34,137 bases of DNA from assembly GCA_051008975.1 (NCBI GenBank), contig JBPCXA010000148.1:1-34137 (forward strand), in the 5' to 3' direction. Below the pieces are notes generated by a model. It searched no databases. It saw only the letters and a list, made by a program, of their open reading frames with translations, and was not told the DNA's origin. This document shows, piece by piece, positions 16,312 to 23,655 of the stretch. Source of the stretch: Persebacter sp051008975. GTDB lineage: Bacteria; Pseudomonadota; Gammaproteobacteria; Tethybacterales; Persebacteraceae. Each line of letters starts with the position of its first letter. The stretch's first letter is position 1. Made by a program: the position numbers and the translations under genes.

Positions 16312-17634
16312 TCATACAATCCCATGTTTTTTCAGATACGCCAGCAGATACGACATCGGGCGCGGACCTTTGACGCTGTTGCACGCGCCGCACAACAGCT
16401 GCAAATTCGTCTTCGCATTCCGCGTCCGTGCCGGCGCGTCCGCGTCCTTATGATCCACCGTCATATTGCGGAACGGAAACTCGTGGCGGCAGCCCGCGCA
16501 TTCGCCGTTCTGCATTCCGTACAATTCGTGGCGATACTCTTTCGGATTCACCATCAAATCGCCGCCGTCGGTGCGCGCCGGACGATCGCGGCGGGTCGAT
16601 ACTTTTTTCCACGCGCCTTTTGTCGTGAGCATATCCTGCGCGTTCTGCAGGCGCGTTTGAATCAAATCCGTCGCCTTCGGGGAAATGTCGACACCGATCC
16701 ATCGGCGGTTCAACCGTTCGGCGGCGACCAGCGCCGTCGCGCAGCCGCAAAACGGATCGAGGACGACTCCGCCTTCGTCCGAAGACGCGCGAATGATTCG
16801 TTCCAACAACGCCAGCGGCTTTTGCGTCGGATAACCGGTGCGCTCCTTCGCCATCGGATTGATGATCGGAATATCGCCCCAAACATTGCCGACGCTCGGA
16901 CTTTGGGATTTTGTATGCGCGACCGCCGTCCCTTCTTTTTTGGCGGCGGCGATTTTGTCCGCCGCTTTTTTCCGGTCATAAACCAGCAGCCGTTTCACGC
17001 CGTCGTCCACGACCGTGTGATACCCTTTTTCGTACCGCGTCGCGTCCCTGGCGGCGACGGGCAGTTTATTAAACAGGGCGCCCCTTCCCTTTCCGTAGAA
17101 AAGAATGGTGTCGCTCATGGACGGAAACGCGCCGCCTCTCCGGCTGAACCGGTTGTACGACCAGATCACTTCGTTGCGAAACTGTCTTTTGCCGAAGACG
17201 GAATCCATCAGCATCTTCAGCGAATGCGACATCGTCGGATCGCAGTGCAAATATATGCTGCCGGTCGCCTTCAAGATGCGATGCATCTCCAAAACACGGC
17301 GCGCCATAAAAATCAAATACGCCTTGTCGCCCTTGCCGCCCGCCAGTCCGGCGGCGTTAATCACCGCCGCCAAACCCGGATGACGTTCGGCGATCTGTCC
17401 CACCCACGCCAGATCAATGTCGTCGAGAGTCCACGCATCCTTGAACGCCGCCCCCGCCGCGCGGCTGTCGATCGGCGCGGAATAATGACGGTTGGAATTA
17501 AACGGCGGATCCAAATAAATCAAATCCGCGCATTCCGAATTCATCCCGTCCAAAACCCCCACATTGTCGCAAATGAACAATGTACGATTGGCGACATTTA
17601 ATTCGCCCTCCGCCCCCGCCGTTTTTTTAATCAT
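16312..17634 (-). CDS. DNA methyltransferase fused to HNH domain
   Basis: A 440-residue fusion. The N-terminal part is a beta-class N6/N4 methyltransferase with LDPPFNSN (DPPF 42-45) and, later, TGYPTQKP and VLDPFCGCATALVAAERLNR. The C-terminal part (about 367-440) is an HNH module: C379xxC382 and C415xxC418 as the zinc pair, DH at 394-395 and N410 in the histidine-metal core. This could be a one-protein restriction-modification unit, or a methyltransferase using HNH for DNA recognition; specificity is unknown. A run of 11 G lies where a Shine-Dalgarno is expected (7 nt before ATG). It sits between mtnP and ruvB on the same strand. Confidence 0.85.
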   Translation of the reverse strand: MIKKTAGAEGELNVANRTLFICDNVGVLDGMNSECADLIYLDPPFNSNRHYSAPIDSRAAGAAFKDAWTLDDIDLAWVGQIAERHPGLAAVINAAGLAGGKGDKAYLIFMARRVLEMHRILKATGSIYLHCDPTMSHSLKMLMDSVFGKRQFRNEVIWSYNRFSRRGGAFPSMSDTILFYGKGRGALFNKLPVAARDATRYEKGYHTVVDDGVKRLLVYDRKKAADKIAAAKKEGTAVAHTKSQSPSVGNVWGDIPIINPMAKERTGYPTQKPLALLERIIRASSDEGGVVLDPFCGCATALVAAERLNRRWIGVDISPKATDLIQTRLQNAQDMLTTKGAWKKVSTRRDRPARTDGGDLMVNPKEYRHELYGMQNGECAGCRHEFPFRNMTVDHKDADAPARTRNAKTNLQLLCGACNSVKGPRPMSYLLAYLKKHGIV

Positions 17635-17641
17635 TCGTCAG

Positions 17642-17652
17642 CCCCCCCCCCC
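17642..17652 (-). repeat. Poly-G tract (G11) ahead of MTase-HNH gene
   Basis: Eleven C on the plus strand, so eleven G in the mRNA, ending 7 nt before the start codon. Such a run can pair with the CCUCC of 16S rRNA and is prone to length change. Confidence 0.85.
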
Positions 17653-17686
17653 GTAAATCGGAAAAATGTTATCACGCGCCGCGCGA

Positions 17687-18532
17687 CTACGAAAGCAAAA
17701 CTTCCAAAAGTTCGTCGTGGGCGGCGGTGCGCGCGTCGGGCGGAGTCATCACGGCGGCGGCGGCGGCGCGGCGGCGGGTTTCGTCAATCGGCGGCGGATT
17801 TTCGCACAGCGCGGCGACGACCTCGCGCGCGCGGGCGATGGATTCGCCGAAACGCGCGATAATCGTCTCCACCGTCGCGTGATGCGCGGGATCGTCCATC
17901 CAGCAGTCGTAATCGGTGCAGACCGCCAAGGTCGCGTAGCACATTTGCGCCTCCAACGCCAGAAACGCCTCCGGCACATTCGTCATTCCGACGACATCCG
18001 CCCGCGCCGCGTCGCGCAAAAAGAAACTCTCGGCGCGGGTGCCGAGACGCGGCCCCTCCACGCAGGCGTAGGTTTTGTCTTCGTGGACGGCGAAACTCCG
18101 CGCCCGGCAGGCGGCGGAAAGCGCGGCGGAAAGCGCCGGACACGCCGGACGCGCCGAAGAAACATGCCCCACAAGTCCGTCGCCGAAAAACGTGCGCGCG
18201 CGATTTCCGCGGGTGTGGTCAAAATACTGCGACGGGACGATAAAATCGCCGGGGCGGATTTCTTCGCGCAAACTGCCGCACGCCGACACCGCGATCGTCT
18301 GCCGCGCGCCGGCTTTTTTCAGCGCCCAAATGTTCGCGCGATAATTAATTTCCGAAGGCAAAAGTTCATGACGCCCGCCGTGGCGCGGCAAAAACAAAGT
18401 TTTGCGCCCGTCCGCGGCGGACAGTTCCGCAATCGGCGCGGACGGTTCCCCGAACGGCGTGGCGATCTTTCGCTCCGAAACCCGCGCGCCGGGCAGCGCG
18501 TAAAACCCGGAACCGCCGACGACGGCGAGCAT
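17687..18532 (-). CDS. mtnP: S-methyl-5'-thioadenosine phosphorylase
   Basis: Cleaves methylthioadenosine with phosphate to adenine and methylthioribose 1-phosphate. The protein begins MLAVVGGSGFY and contains LPRHGGRHELLPSEINYRAN, CVEGPRLGTRAES, MTNVPEAFLALEAQMCYA and TDYDCW, all typical of the MTAP branch of purine nucleoside phosphorylases. The frame is open further upstream inside arsS, but the ATG at 18532 starts the conserved fold and gives 281 residues. It follows arsS by 4 bp, so the two are one transcript. Next to arsS, its substrate might include an arsenic-bearing adenosine; that is inference. Confidence 0.9.
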   Translation of the reverse strand: MLAVVGGSGFYALPGARVSERKIATPFGEPSAPIAELSAADGRKTLFLPRHGGRHELLPSEINYRANIWALKKAGARQTIAVSACGSLREEIRPGDFIVPSQYFDHTRGNRARTFFGDGLVGHVSSARPACPALSAALSAACRARSFAVHEDKTYACVEGPRLGTRAESFFLRDAARADVVGMTNVPEAFLALEAQMCYATLAVCTDYDCWMDDPAHHATVETIIARFGESIARAREVVAALCENPPPIDETRRRAAAAAVMTPPDARTAAHDELLEVLLS

Positions 18533-18536
18533 CGTT

Positions 18537-19580
18537 TTACTGTTCCGCGTTTTCTTCGAGCAGCGCGCCGCCGCACGAGGAGCCGGCGCCCGCCGTGCAG
18601 CCGTAGCAATGGTTGTCAAAGGCGACGCCGGCCGGAATGTCGGCGAGCGAATTGATGTCCCACAGCGTCCGCCGCCGTCCGGGCAGCGGAATTTCCAGCA
18701 TCTGGTTGAAATCGCAGTCGTAGAGACGCCCGTCAAACCCGACCGACAGCATTTCGGTGCACATCACGCCTTCGGCGGCGCGCACATTGAAGTTGTCCAC
18801 CAGCAGGCGCATATAGTCGTCCAGCGCGTTCTCCCGCTGCAAAAAATGCCGATAGCGTTTGATCGGCATGTTCGTAATGGTGAAAAGCGAATTGAATCGC
18901 ACGTCCAAATCGGTGGTCAGGCGGGCGCGATATTCCTCCTCCAAACGCGCCTGCGGCGGCGGCAAATGCGGCCCGACCGGGTTATAGACCAGATTCAAAA
19001 CCAGCCCGCTGCCCGGACGCCCGTAGCCGAGCGCGTTGAGCCTTTGCAGCCCGCGGATGCTTTTGTCAAAAACGCCCTTTCCGCGCTGTTTCTCCACATT
19101 GTCCGGCGTATAGCACGGCAAAGAAGCGATGACGGTAACGCCGTGTTCGGCGAGAAATTCGGGCGTATCCTCCTGTCCGGGTTCAAACAGCACGGTGAGG
19201 TTGGAGCGGTCGTACACCGTCTTGCCGAGACCGCGCGCGAAGGCGGCGAGACGGCGAAAATGCGGATTTAACTCCGGCGCGCCGCCGGTGATGTCCAGCG
19301 TCTCCGTGTCCGGGGCGTCGGCGAGCAACTCCATAATCCGGTCGACCGTGTCGCCGGTCATATTGTCGGGATGCTTGGGACCCGCCTCCACGTGGCAATG
19401 ATGGCACGCCAGATCGCATTTTTTGCCGATGTTCACCTGTAGCACGCGTACGCGGGCGCGGCGAATTCGCGCGTTTTTGCGAATCAGCGTCTCTTCAAAA
19501 TCGGGCAACTCCGCCGGCAGGGGCGTCAACGTCTCCCGCATATAAATCGCCGCGCAGGCGGCGCTCGCTTGCTTGCTCAT
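18537..19580 (-). CDS. arsS: Radical SAM protein ArsS (arsenosugar biosynthesis type)
   Basis: Radical SAM enzyme with the cluster motif C55xxxC59xxC62 in GKKCDLACHHCHVEAG and the downstream DITGGAPELNP. The C-terminal part has MLSVGFDGRLYDCDFNQML and CYGCTAGAGSSCGG. The last motif carries selenocysteine in some relatives, as I recall; here it is Cys. The family is linked to transfer of a deoxyadenosyl group to dimethylarsenite in arsenosugar formation. No arsM lies in the window, so the substrate is unproven here. The start ATG is preceded by AAGGAAGG and, about 45 nt further, by TATAAT (19627-19632). Its stop is 4 bp before mtnP. Confidence 0.85.
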   Translation of the reverse strand: MSKQASAACAAIYMRETLTPLPAELPDFEETLIRKNARIRRARVRVLQVNIGKKCDLACHHCHVEAGPKHPDNMTGDTVDRIMELLADAPDTETLDITGGAPELNPHFRRLAAFARGLGKTVYDRSNLTVLFEPGQEDTPEFLAEHGVTVIASLPCYTPDNVEKQRGKGVFDKSIRGLQRLNALGYGRPGSGLVLNLVYNPVGPHLPPPQARLEEEYRARLTTDLDVRFNSLFTITNMPIKRYRHFLQRENALDDYMRLLVDNFNVRAAEGVMCTEMLSVGFDGRLYDCDFNQMLEIPLPGRRRTLWDINSLADIPAGVAFDNHCYGCTAGAGSSCGGALLEENAEQ

Positions 19581-19626
19581 AACAATTGTGGCCTTCCTTA
19601 AAACGGGAAAAACGCCCGCCCCGGCG

Positions 19627-19632
19627 ATTATA
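19627..19632 (-). promoter_or_regulatory. Putative -10 box of arsS-mtnP
   Basis: TATAAT on the minus strand with TTTTAT 17 nt upstream as a weak -35. The leader would be about 40 nt and includes the Shine-Dalgarno AAGGAAGG. It lies between lpxK and arsS. Confidence 0.5.
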
Positions 19633-19673
19633 TCCGATTTTCCCGGCGGATAAAAACGCCCCGCCGCCCGCCG

Positions 19674-20654
19674 TCATTTCGCGAACGCCGCCAAACGGCA
19701 CGCCGCGTCCGCCAGCGGCGGCGGCAAAACCGCCGAAACGCGCATACAATGCAGACGCGGGTCGGCGGGCGAATACTTCACCGCGTCCTTTTCGGTCATC
19801 ATCACAATATCGGCGGGCAGCGCGGCGAGACGGCGGTCGTCCATCCGCCCGTGGTCGGGCAGCGGATGCGCCGCCGCCGCCGCGATTCCCTCGGCGCGGA
19901 GGGAATCGAAAAACCGGCGCGGCGCGGCGATTCCGGCGAGCGCGGCGATTCGTTTTCCGGCGAAATCCGCCGCCGTTTTCGCCGTCCGCATGTCGCCCAG
20001 CGCATAAAATCCGTCGCACCGCAGTTTTGCACACACCGCCTTCGGATGCGCGAAACCGCCCGCCCCGGACGCGACAATCCAGCCGCACGATTCCATCCTT
20101 CGCGCCCCTTCTCGCAGCGGTCCGGCGGGCAGCGGCCAGCCGTTGCCGAGTCCGAAGGCGGCGTTGACCGCGCAAATTTCCAGATCGCGGCGCAGCGCGT
20201 AATGCTGCAGTCCGTCGTCGCAGACGACAATGTCGCAGCCGTTTTCCGCCAGCGCGCGGGCGGCGAGAACTCGCTTTTTGGCGGCGCACACCGGCGCGCC
20301 GGTGCGGCGGAAAATCAACAGCGGTTCGTCGCCGCACCGCCGCCACGAAGTCGCGTCGTCGATATGCAAAACGCCGGAAAAATCGCCGCCCGTCCCGCGC
20401 GTCGCCACGCCCGGATTAAATCCGCGCCGTTGCAGTTCTTGAACGAGGGCGATGACCAGCGGTGTTTTGCCGCCGCCGCCGGCGACGATATTGCCGACGA
20501 CGACGACCGGTACTCCCGCCGCGCGGGACTGCAAAACGCCGCGCGCATACAAAACCCGCCGCAAAGCCGCCCCGCCGGCGAACGCCGCCGCCAGCGGCAA
20601 AAGCAGAACATTCGCCGCCCCCCGCCGCCCCCAAAACTCCCGCGAAAAAATCAT
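19674..20654 (-). CDS. lpxK: Tetraacyldisaccharide 4'-kinase LpxK
   Basis: Phosphorylates the 4' position of the lipid A disaccharide at the inner membrane. An N-terminal hydrophobic helix (about residues 14-28) is followed by a P-loop-like GNIVAGGGGKTPLV; VCDDGLQHYALRRD and VMMTEKDAVKYSP are further LpxK signatures. It is 326 residues from ATG 20654. The frame stays open upstream through repeats, but that part has no family likeness. TATACT lies 8 nt before the ATG and there is no Shine-Dalgarno, suggesting a leaderless mRNA. msbA, the common neighbour, is absent. Confidence 0.95.
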   Translation of the reverse strand: MIFSREFWGRRGAANVLLLPLAAAFAGGAALRRVLYARGVLQSRAAGVPVVVVGNIVAGGGGKTPLVIALVQELQRRGFNPGVATRGTGGDFSGVLHIDDATSWRRCGDEPLLIFRRTGAPVCAAKKRVLAARALAENGCDIVVCDDGLQHYALRRDLEICAVNAAFGLGNGWPLPAGPLREGARRMESCGWIVASGAGGFAHPKAVCAKLRCDGFYALGDMRTAKTAADFAGKRIAALAGIAAPRRFFDSLRAEGIAAAAAHPLPDHGRMDDRRLAALPADIVMMTEKDAVKYSPADPRLHCMRVSAVLPPPLADAACRLAAFAK

Positions 20655-20662
20655 AATCCGAA

Positions 20663-20668
20663 AGTATA
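20663..20668 (-). promoter_or_regulatory. Putative -10 box of lpxK, leaderless layout
   Basis: TATACT on the minus strand, ending 8 nt before the lpxK ATG. No clear -35; the upstream side is GC-rich and runs into a repeat. Confidence 0.5.
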
Positions 20669-20692
20669 ACGAAAGCGCGCCGCGCGCGTTTG

Positions 20693-20783
20693 CATTCCCC
20701 GCCGCGAAAGCGGGAATCTCTTGCGGGCAATTTCGCCCAAAAAAGAGCCGTTCCATTCCTGCGGAAAGCAGGAATCTCCGCCG
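20693..20783. repeat. Two CATTCC/GGAATCTC palindromes
   Basis: Two short hairpins in the same direction, CATTCCCCGCCGCGAAAGCG with GGGAATCTC (20693-20720) and CATTCCTGCGGAAAGCAGG with AATCTC (20753-20778). They belong to the dispersed family of this window. They fill the divergent gap between lpxK and the ankyrin gene, upstream of its promoter. Confidence 0.75.
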
Positions 20784-20813
20784 TGAAAAAAAAATGCAAA
20801 AAAATAAAAAATG

Positions 20814-20843
20814 TTGACATTCGCCTCGGCGGCGTACTATAAT
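20814..20843 (+). promoter_or_regulatory. Consensus sigma-70 promoter of the ankyrin gene
   Basis: TTGACA (20814-20819), an 18-nt spacer, then TATAAT (20838-20843). An A-rich block (20786-20812) just upstream could act as an UP element. This is the best vegetative promoter in the window. A strong AGGAGAGAG Shine-Dalgarno follows before ATG 20875. Confidence 0.9.
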
Positions 20844-20874
20844 AGCGTATCCTTCCGAAAAGGAGAGAGAGACA

Positions 20875-22698
20875 ATGGAAAGAAACACCCTAAAAACCGC
20901 GATTACGGCGTTTGCCGTATCGTTCACCGCAATTATCGCCGCCCCCGCATTTGCGGCGTGCGATCTTTGCACCCTGACAAAAAACGGCGATCTGGCGGGA
21001 ATCAACACCCGGCTGGACAACCGTCCCGAAGTATCCAACGAGGCGGACGCCCAAAGCGTCGACATCAACGGGCAGAACAACAACGGCAACACCGCCCTCC
21101 TCGTCGCCGCCCGCTATCAGCAGTTCGAGATTTTGGAGCGACTGCTGACCGACCCGGTGCAATCGGCGAATCCCAATATCGCCAACAACAACGGACGCAC
21201 TCCGCTGATGTGGGGCGCGCAACGGGGCAATTTGCCTGTCGTGCAAACGCTTGTCGAAAACGGCGCAAGTATCTCCACAATCGGCGGCAAGCAGAACAAA
21301 TCCGCCCTGCAATACGCCTTGGACAAGGGTCGTACCGAAGTCGCCGAGTATTTGGTGGCGAACGGTGCGACGCTGGATTGCGGCGTCGACGAGGAGTTCA
21401 ACGCGGATACAATCGCCTGCGAAATCCCGGAGCCGGATTGTCCGTACTTTACAATCGCCCATTCGGGAGAATGCATTTCGCCGCCGCATAACGAATGCAT
21501 ATTCACCGGCGGCGAATGGACGGACAACGCCGAATTCAGCGCGGAAAACTGGAACGGCAGTTTTGACGGCGCGGGAGAATTTTGCGATTGCGGCGATGGA
21601 ATGCATTTCACCGAAAACGGATGCGTCCCTCTCCCCGATTGCGGCGTCAACGAAATCCGGGCTGACGATGGCGAATCGTGCGTCTGCGTCGACGGACATG
21701 ACCGGGTGGCAAACGGCAGCGACTGCCGCGAAATTCCGATTTGCGTCGAAAACGAAGTGCGCAACGGCGATTCGTGCGTCTGCAAACCCGACTACGAGCG
21801 GTATGACGGCGTCTGCGTTGCGAAATGCCAAGACGGCTACGAGCGAAATGCCGATACGGGCATGTGCGAACCGACTCCGAAAACGCAGTGCGAAATGGAC
21901 GGCGGACATTATGTCAACGAGCAGTTCGGGTGCTTTGACGGCGATACGAGTGATTTTCATCGTCTTTCTTCGTGGGATATTATTTCCTCTACTCCCAGCG
22001 ATCGGGGGTATGGGATGCATCCGGAAGCGGAAGGGTTCGTCAAAGCGTATATGGATTCAGATGGTGATATGAACCATCCGATTGCAGCATTTTGGTTTGC
22101 GTGGACTGTCGCCCATGAGTATTCCAACGAGTATTACGAGATAATGATTCGTTGGACGCAAGCGCCGAGCGTTAATGTTGACGATTGGCGTCCCAATTCG
22201 CGGCAAGATGTAAATATTGTGTACGCGGTTGCCGCGCCGGTAAACGACATAGCGAATAATCCGTCATATAAACCGTTGCGCTACTTCGTGGACAATCACC
22301 CCGAAGTGTCTGTTAACGGGGAGGCGGGAAGCGTATTTATTCCTCTGCATATTGCTGTTGCACAACAAAGTATGGAGGCGGCGCAAATCCTTATTGACGC
22401 CGGCGCGGACTGCAACATCGGCTACATCGATTATCTTGGCTTCTATCGAACGCCGTTTACTCTCGCGCGCGACAACGGGTATACCGAAATCCTTGCGTTG
22501 TTGGAGGATCGGTGCGGACCCGAAGTGCAGGCGGCTTATTCGCAGGAATGCGAAACGCACCAAAGTGCGACCCAGCAGGCGGACGGCACGGTAGTTGTAG
22601 AGGAAGTGGAAGAATGCGAGGAGGTGGACAATGGACGTCCGCCCGCCCCGATTCCGCCCTTTCCGTCTCTGCCGGAGTCGTTGGATTCCCTTCGGTAA
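20875..22698 (+). CDS. Secreted ankyrin-repeat and Cys-rich protein
   Basis: A 607-residue protein of unknown function. A Sec signal peptide is clear (Lys at 7, hydrophobic 9-26, AAPAFA before a cut at about 27/28). Ankyrin-type repeats occupy about 37-170 (NGNTALLVAAR, NGRTPLMWGAQRGNLPVVQ, KSALQYALDKGRTEVAEYL). A Cys-rich block (about 190-355) repeats a CVCxxGxxR...C pattern and resembles EGF-like modules. A unique region (about 355-480) and a second ankyrin pair (about 486-545) follow, then an acidic and proline-rich end. No membrane anchor is seen, so the protein is periplasmic or exported. The stretch 21940-22520 is visibly more AT-rich in codon choice than the first half. The gene has its own consensus promoter and terminator. 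Confidence 0.85.
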   Translation: MERNTLKTAITAFAVSFTAIIAAPAFAACDLCTLTKNGDLAGINTRLDNRPEVSNEADAQSVDINGQNNNGNTALLVAARYQQFEILERLLTDPVQSANPNIANNNGRTPLMWGAQRGNLPVVQTLVENGASISTIGGKQNKSALQYALDKGRTEVAEYLVANGATLDCGVDEEFNADTIACEIPEPDCPYFTIAHSGECISPPHNECIFTGGEWTDNAEFSAENWNGSFDGAGEFCDCGDGMHFTENGCVPLPDCGVNEIRADDGESCVCVDGHDRVANGSDCREIPICVENEVRNGDSCVCKPDYERYDGVCVAKCQDGYERNADTGMCEPTPKTQCEMDGGHYVNEQFGCFDGDTSDFHRLSSWDIISSTPSDRGYGMHPEAEGFVKAYMDSDGDMNHPIAAFWFAWTVAHEYSNEYYEIMIRWTQAPSVNVDDWRPNSRQDVNIVYAVAAPVNDIANNPSYKPLRYFVDNHPEVSVNGEAGSVFIPLHIAVAQQSMEAAQILIDAGADCNIGYIDYLGFYRTPFTLARDNGYTEILALLEDRCGPEVQAAYSQECETHQSATQQADGTVVVEEVEECEEVDNGRPPAPIPPFPSLPESLDSLR

Positions 22699-22716
22699 GG
22701 ACAGGGAATGTAGGGT

Positions 22717-22749
22717 AAAAAAGGGCGGCAGAGATGTCGCCCTTTTTTT
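22717..22749. terminator. Bidirectional intrinsic terminator
   Basis: Six A, GGGCGGCA (22723-22730), loop GAGA, TGTCGCCC (22735-22742), then seven T. It is almost identical to the hairpin at 470-500. Confidence 0.88.
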
Positions 22750-22763
22750 GCGGCAATTTCGGC

Positions 22764-22774
22764 GGGGGGGGGGG
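22764..22774 (+). repeat. Poly-G tract (G11)
   Basis: Eleven G between the ankyrin-gene terminator and the nitrilase-family gene, about 50 nt before its start and upstream of its -10 box. Length changes here would shift upstream promoter spacing. Confidence 0.85.
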
Positions 22775-22812
22775 CGGAGTCAGAATTTTGCGGACGCGCC
22801 GCGTCAACGGCG

Positions 22813-22818
22813 TAAAAT
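22813..22818 (+). promoter_or_regulatory. Putative -10 box of nitrilase gene, leaderless layout
   Basis: TAAAAT ends 6 nt before ATG 22825. TTGCGG at 22788-22793 with a 19-nt spacer is a weak -35. No Shine-Dalgarno is present. Confidence 0.45.
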
Positions 22819-22824
22819 AACGGA

Positions 22825-23655
22825 ATGACCGCGTCTTTTACCGTCGCCTGCGTGCAGATGAATTCCGGGGATTCGGTTCCGGAGAATCTGGCGCGCGCCG
22901 GGGAATTGCTGCGGCGGGCGGCGGACGGCGGGGCGGAATTCGCCGCGCTGCCGGAATATTTCGCGGTGATGGCGGCGGACGAAAAACGCAAACTCGCCGT
23001 CGCCGAAAAGGACGGCGCCGGACCGATTCAGGAATTTCTCGCCGCCGCCGCCGCCCGTTTTCGGATGCATCTGGTCGGCGGCGCGATCCCGCTGCGCGCG
23101 CCCGGCGGACGGGTATTTTCGTCGTGCCTTTTGTTCGCGCCGGACGGAAAGCGAATCGCGCGCTACGACAAAATGCATCTTTTCCGCTTTGACGGCAAGA
23201 TTGACGAAACCGAAACAATCGCCCCCGGCGATTCGGTCGTCGCCGCCGACACGCCGCTCGGCAGAATCGGGCTGGCGGTGTGCTATGATGTGCGCTTTCC
23301 GGAATTGTTCCGCGCAATGAATTCGCCCGACATACTCGTCATTCCCTCCGCCTTCACGCCCGAAACCGGCGCCGCCCATTGGCGGCTTTTGCTGCGCGCG
23401 CGCGCCGTCGAAAATCTCGCGCATGTCATAGCCCCCGCGCAGGCGGGGACGCATCCGGGCGGACGCGAAACCTTCGGCGACAGCGTCGTTATTGACGGCT
23501 GGGGGCGGATCTTAAACGCGGCGAAAACGCGCGGCGACGAAATTGTTTTCGCAAAAATTAACGCGGAAGAACGCGCGACGCAGCGCGCGCGTCTGCCCGC
23601 CCTGTCGCACCGTCTTTTGTCGGACGGCGGACTTCGCAAAAAGGAAAAACAATGA
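22825..23655 (+). CDS. Nitrilase-superfamily amidase, Nit1-like
   Basis: Carbon-nitrogen hydrolase with the Glu-Lys-Cys triad: E44 in ALPEYF, K116 in YDKMHLF and C153 in CYDVRFPEL. The KMHLFRFDG and CYDVRFPELFR segments fit the Nit1/Nit2 branch, so deaminated glutathione or a similar omega-amide is a likely substrate; this is family inference. It is 276 residues, the normal length. Its stop overlaps the tldD start as ATGA. The nitrilase-tldD pairing is known in pseudomonads and relatives, without a proven functional link. Confidence 0.9.
   Translation: MTASFTVACVQMNSGDSVPENLARAGELLRRAADGGAEFAALPEYFAVMAADEKRKLAVAEKDGAGPIQEFLAAAAARFRMHLVGGAIPLRAPGGRVFSSCLLFAPDGKRIARYDKMHLFRFDGKIDETETIAPGDSVVAADTPLGRIGLAVCYDVRFPELFRAMNSPDILVIPSAFTPETGAAHWRLLLRARAVENLAHVIAPAQAGTHPGGRETFGDSVVIDGWGRILNAAKTRGDEIVFAKINAEERATQRARLPALSHRLLSDGGLRKKEKQ

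Noticed and set aside
14833..17601. 922-codon plus-strand open frame over ruvB, ybgC and the HNH-methyltransferase
   Set aside because: Antisense shadow with Arg/His/Gln-rich translation and no likeness to known proteins.
18537..18620. Selenocysteine (TGA) in the C-terminal motif of arsS
   Set aside because: The codon at that place is a Cys codon and the gene ends at an ordinary TAA; no SECIS-like need.
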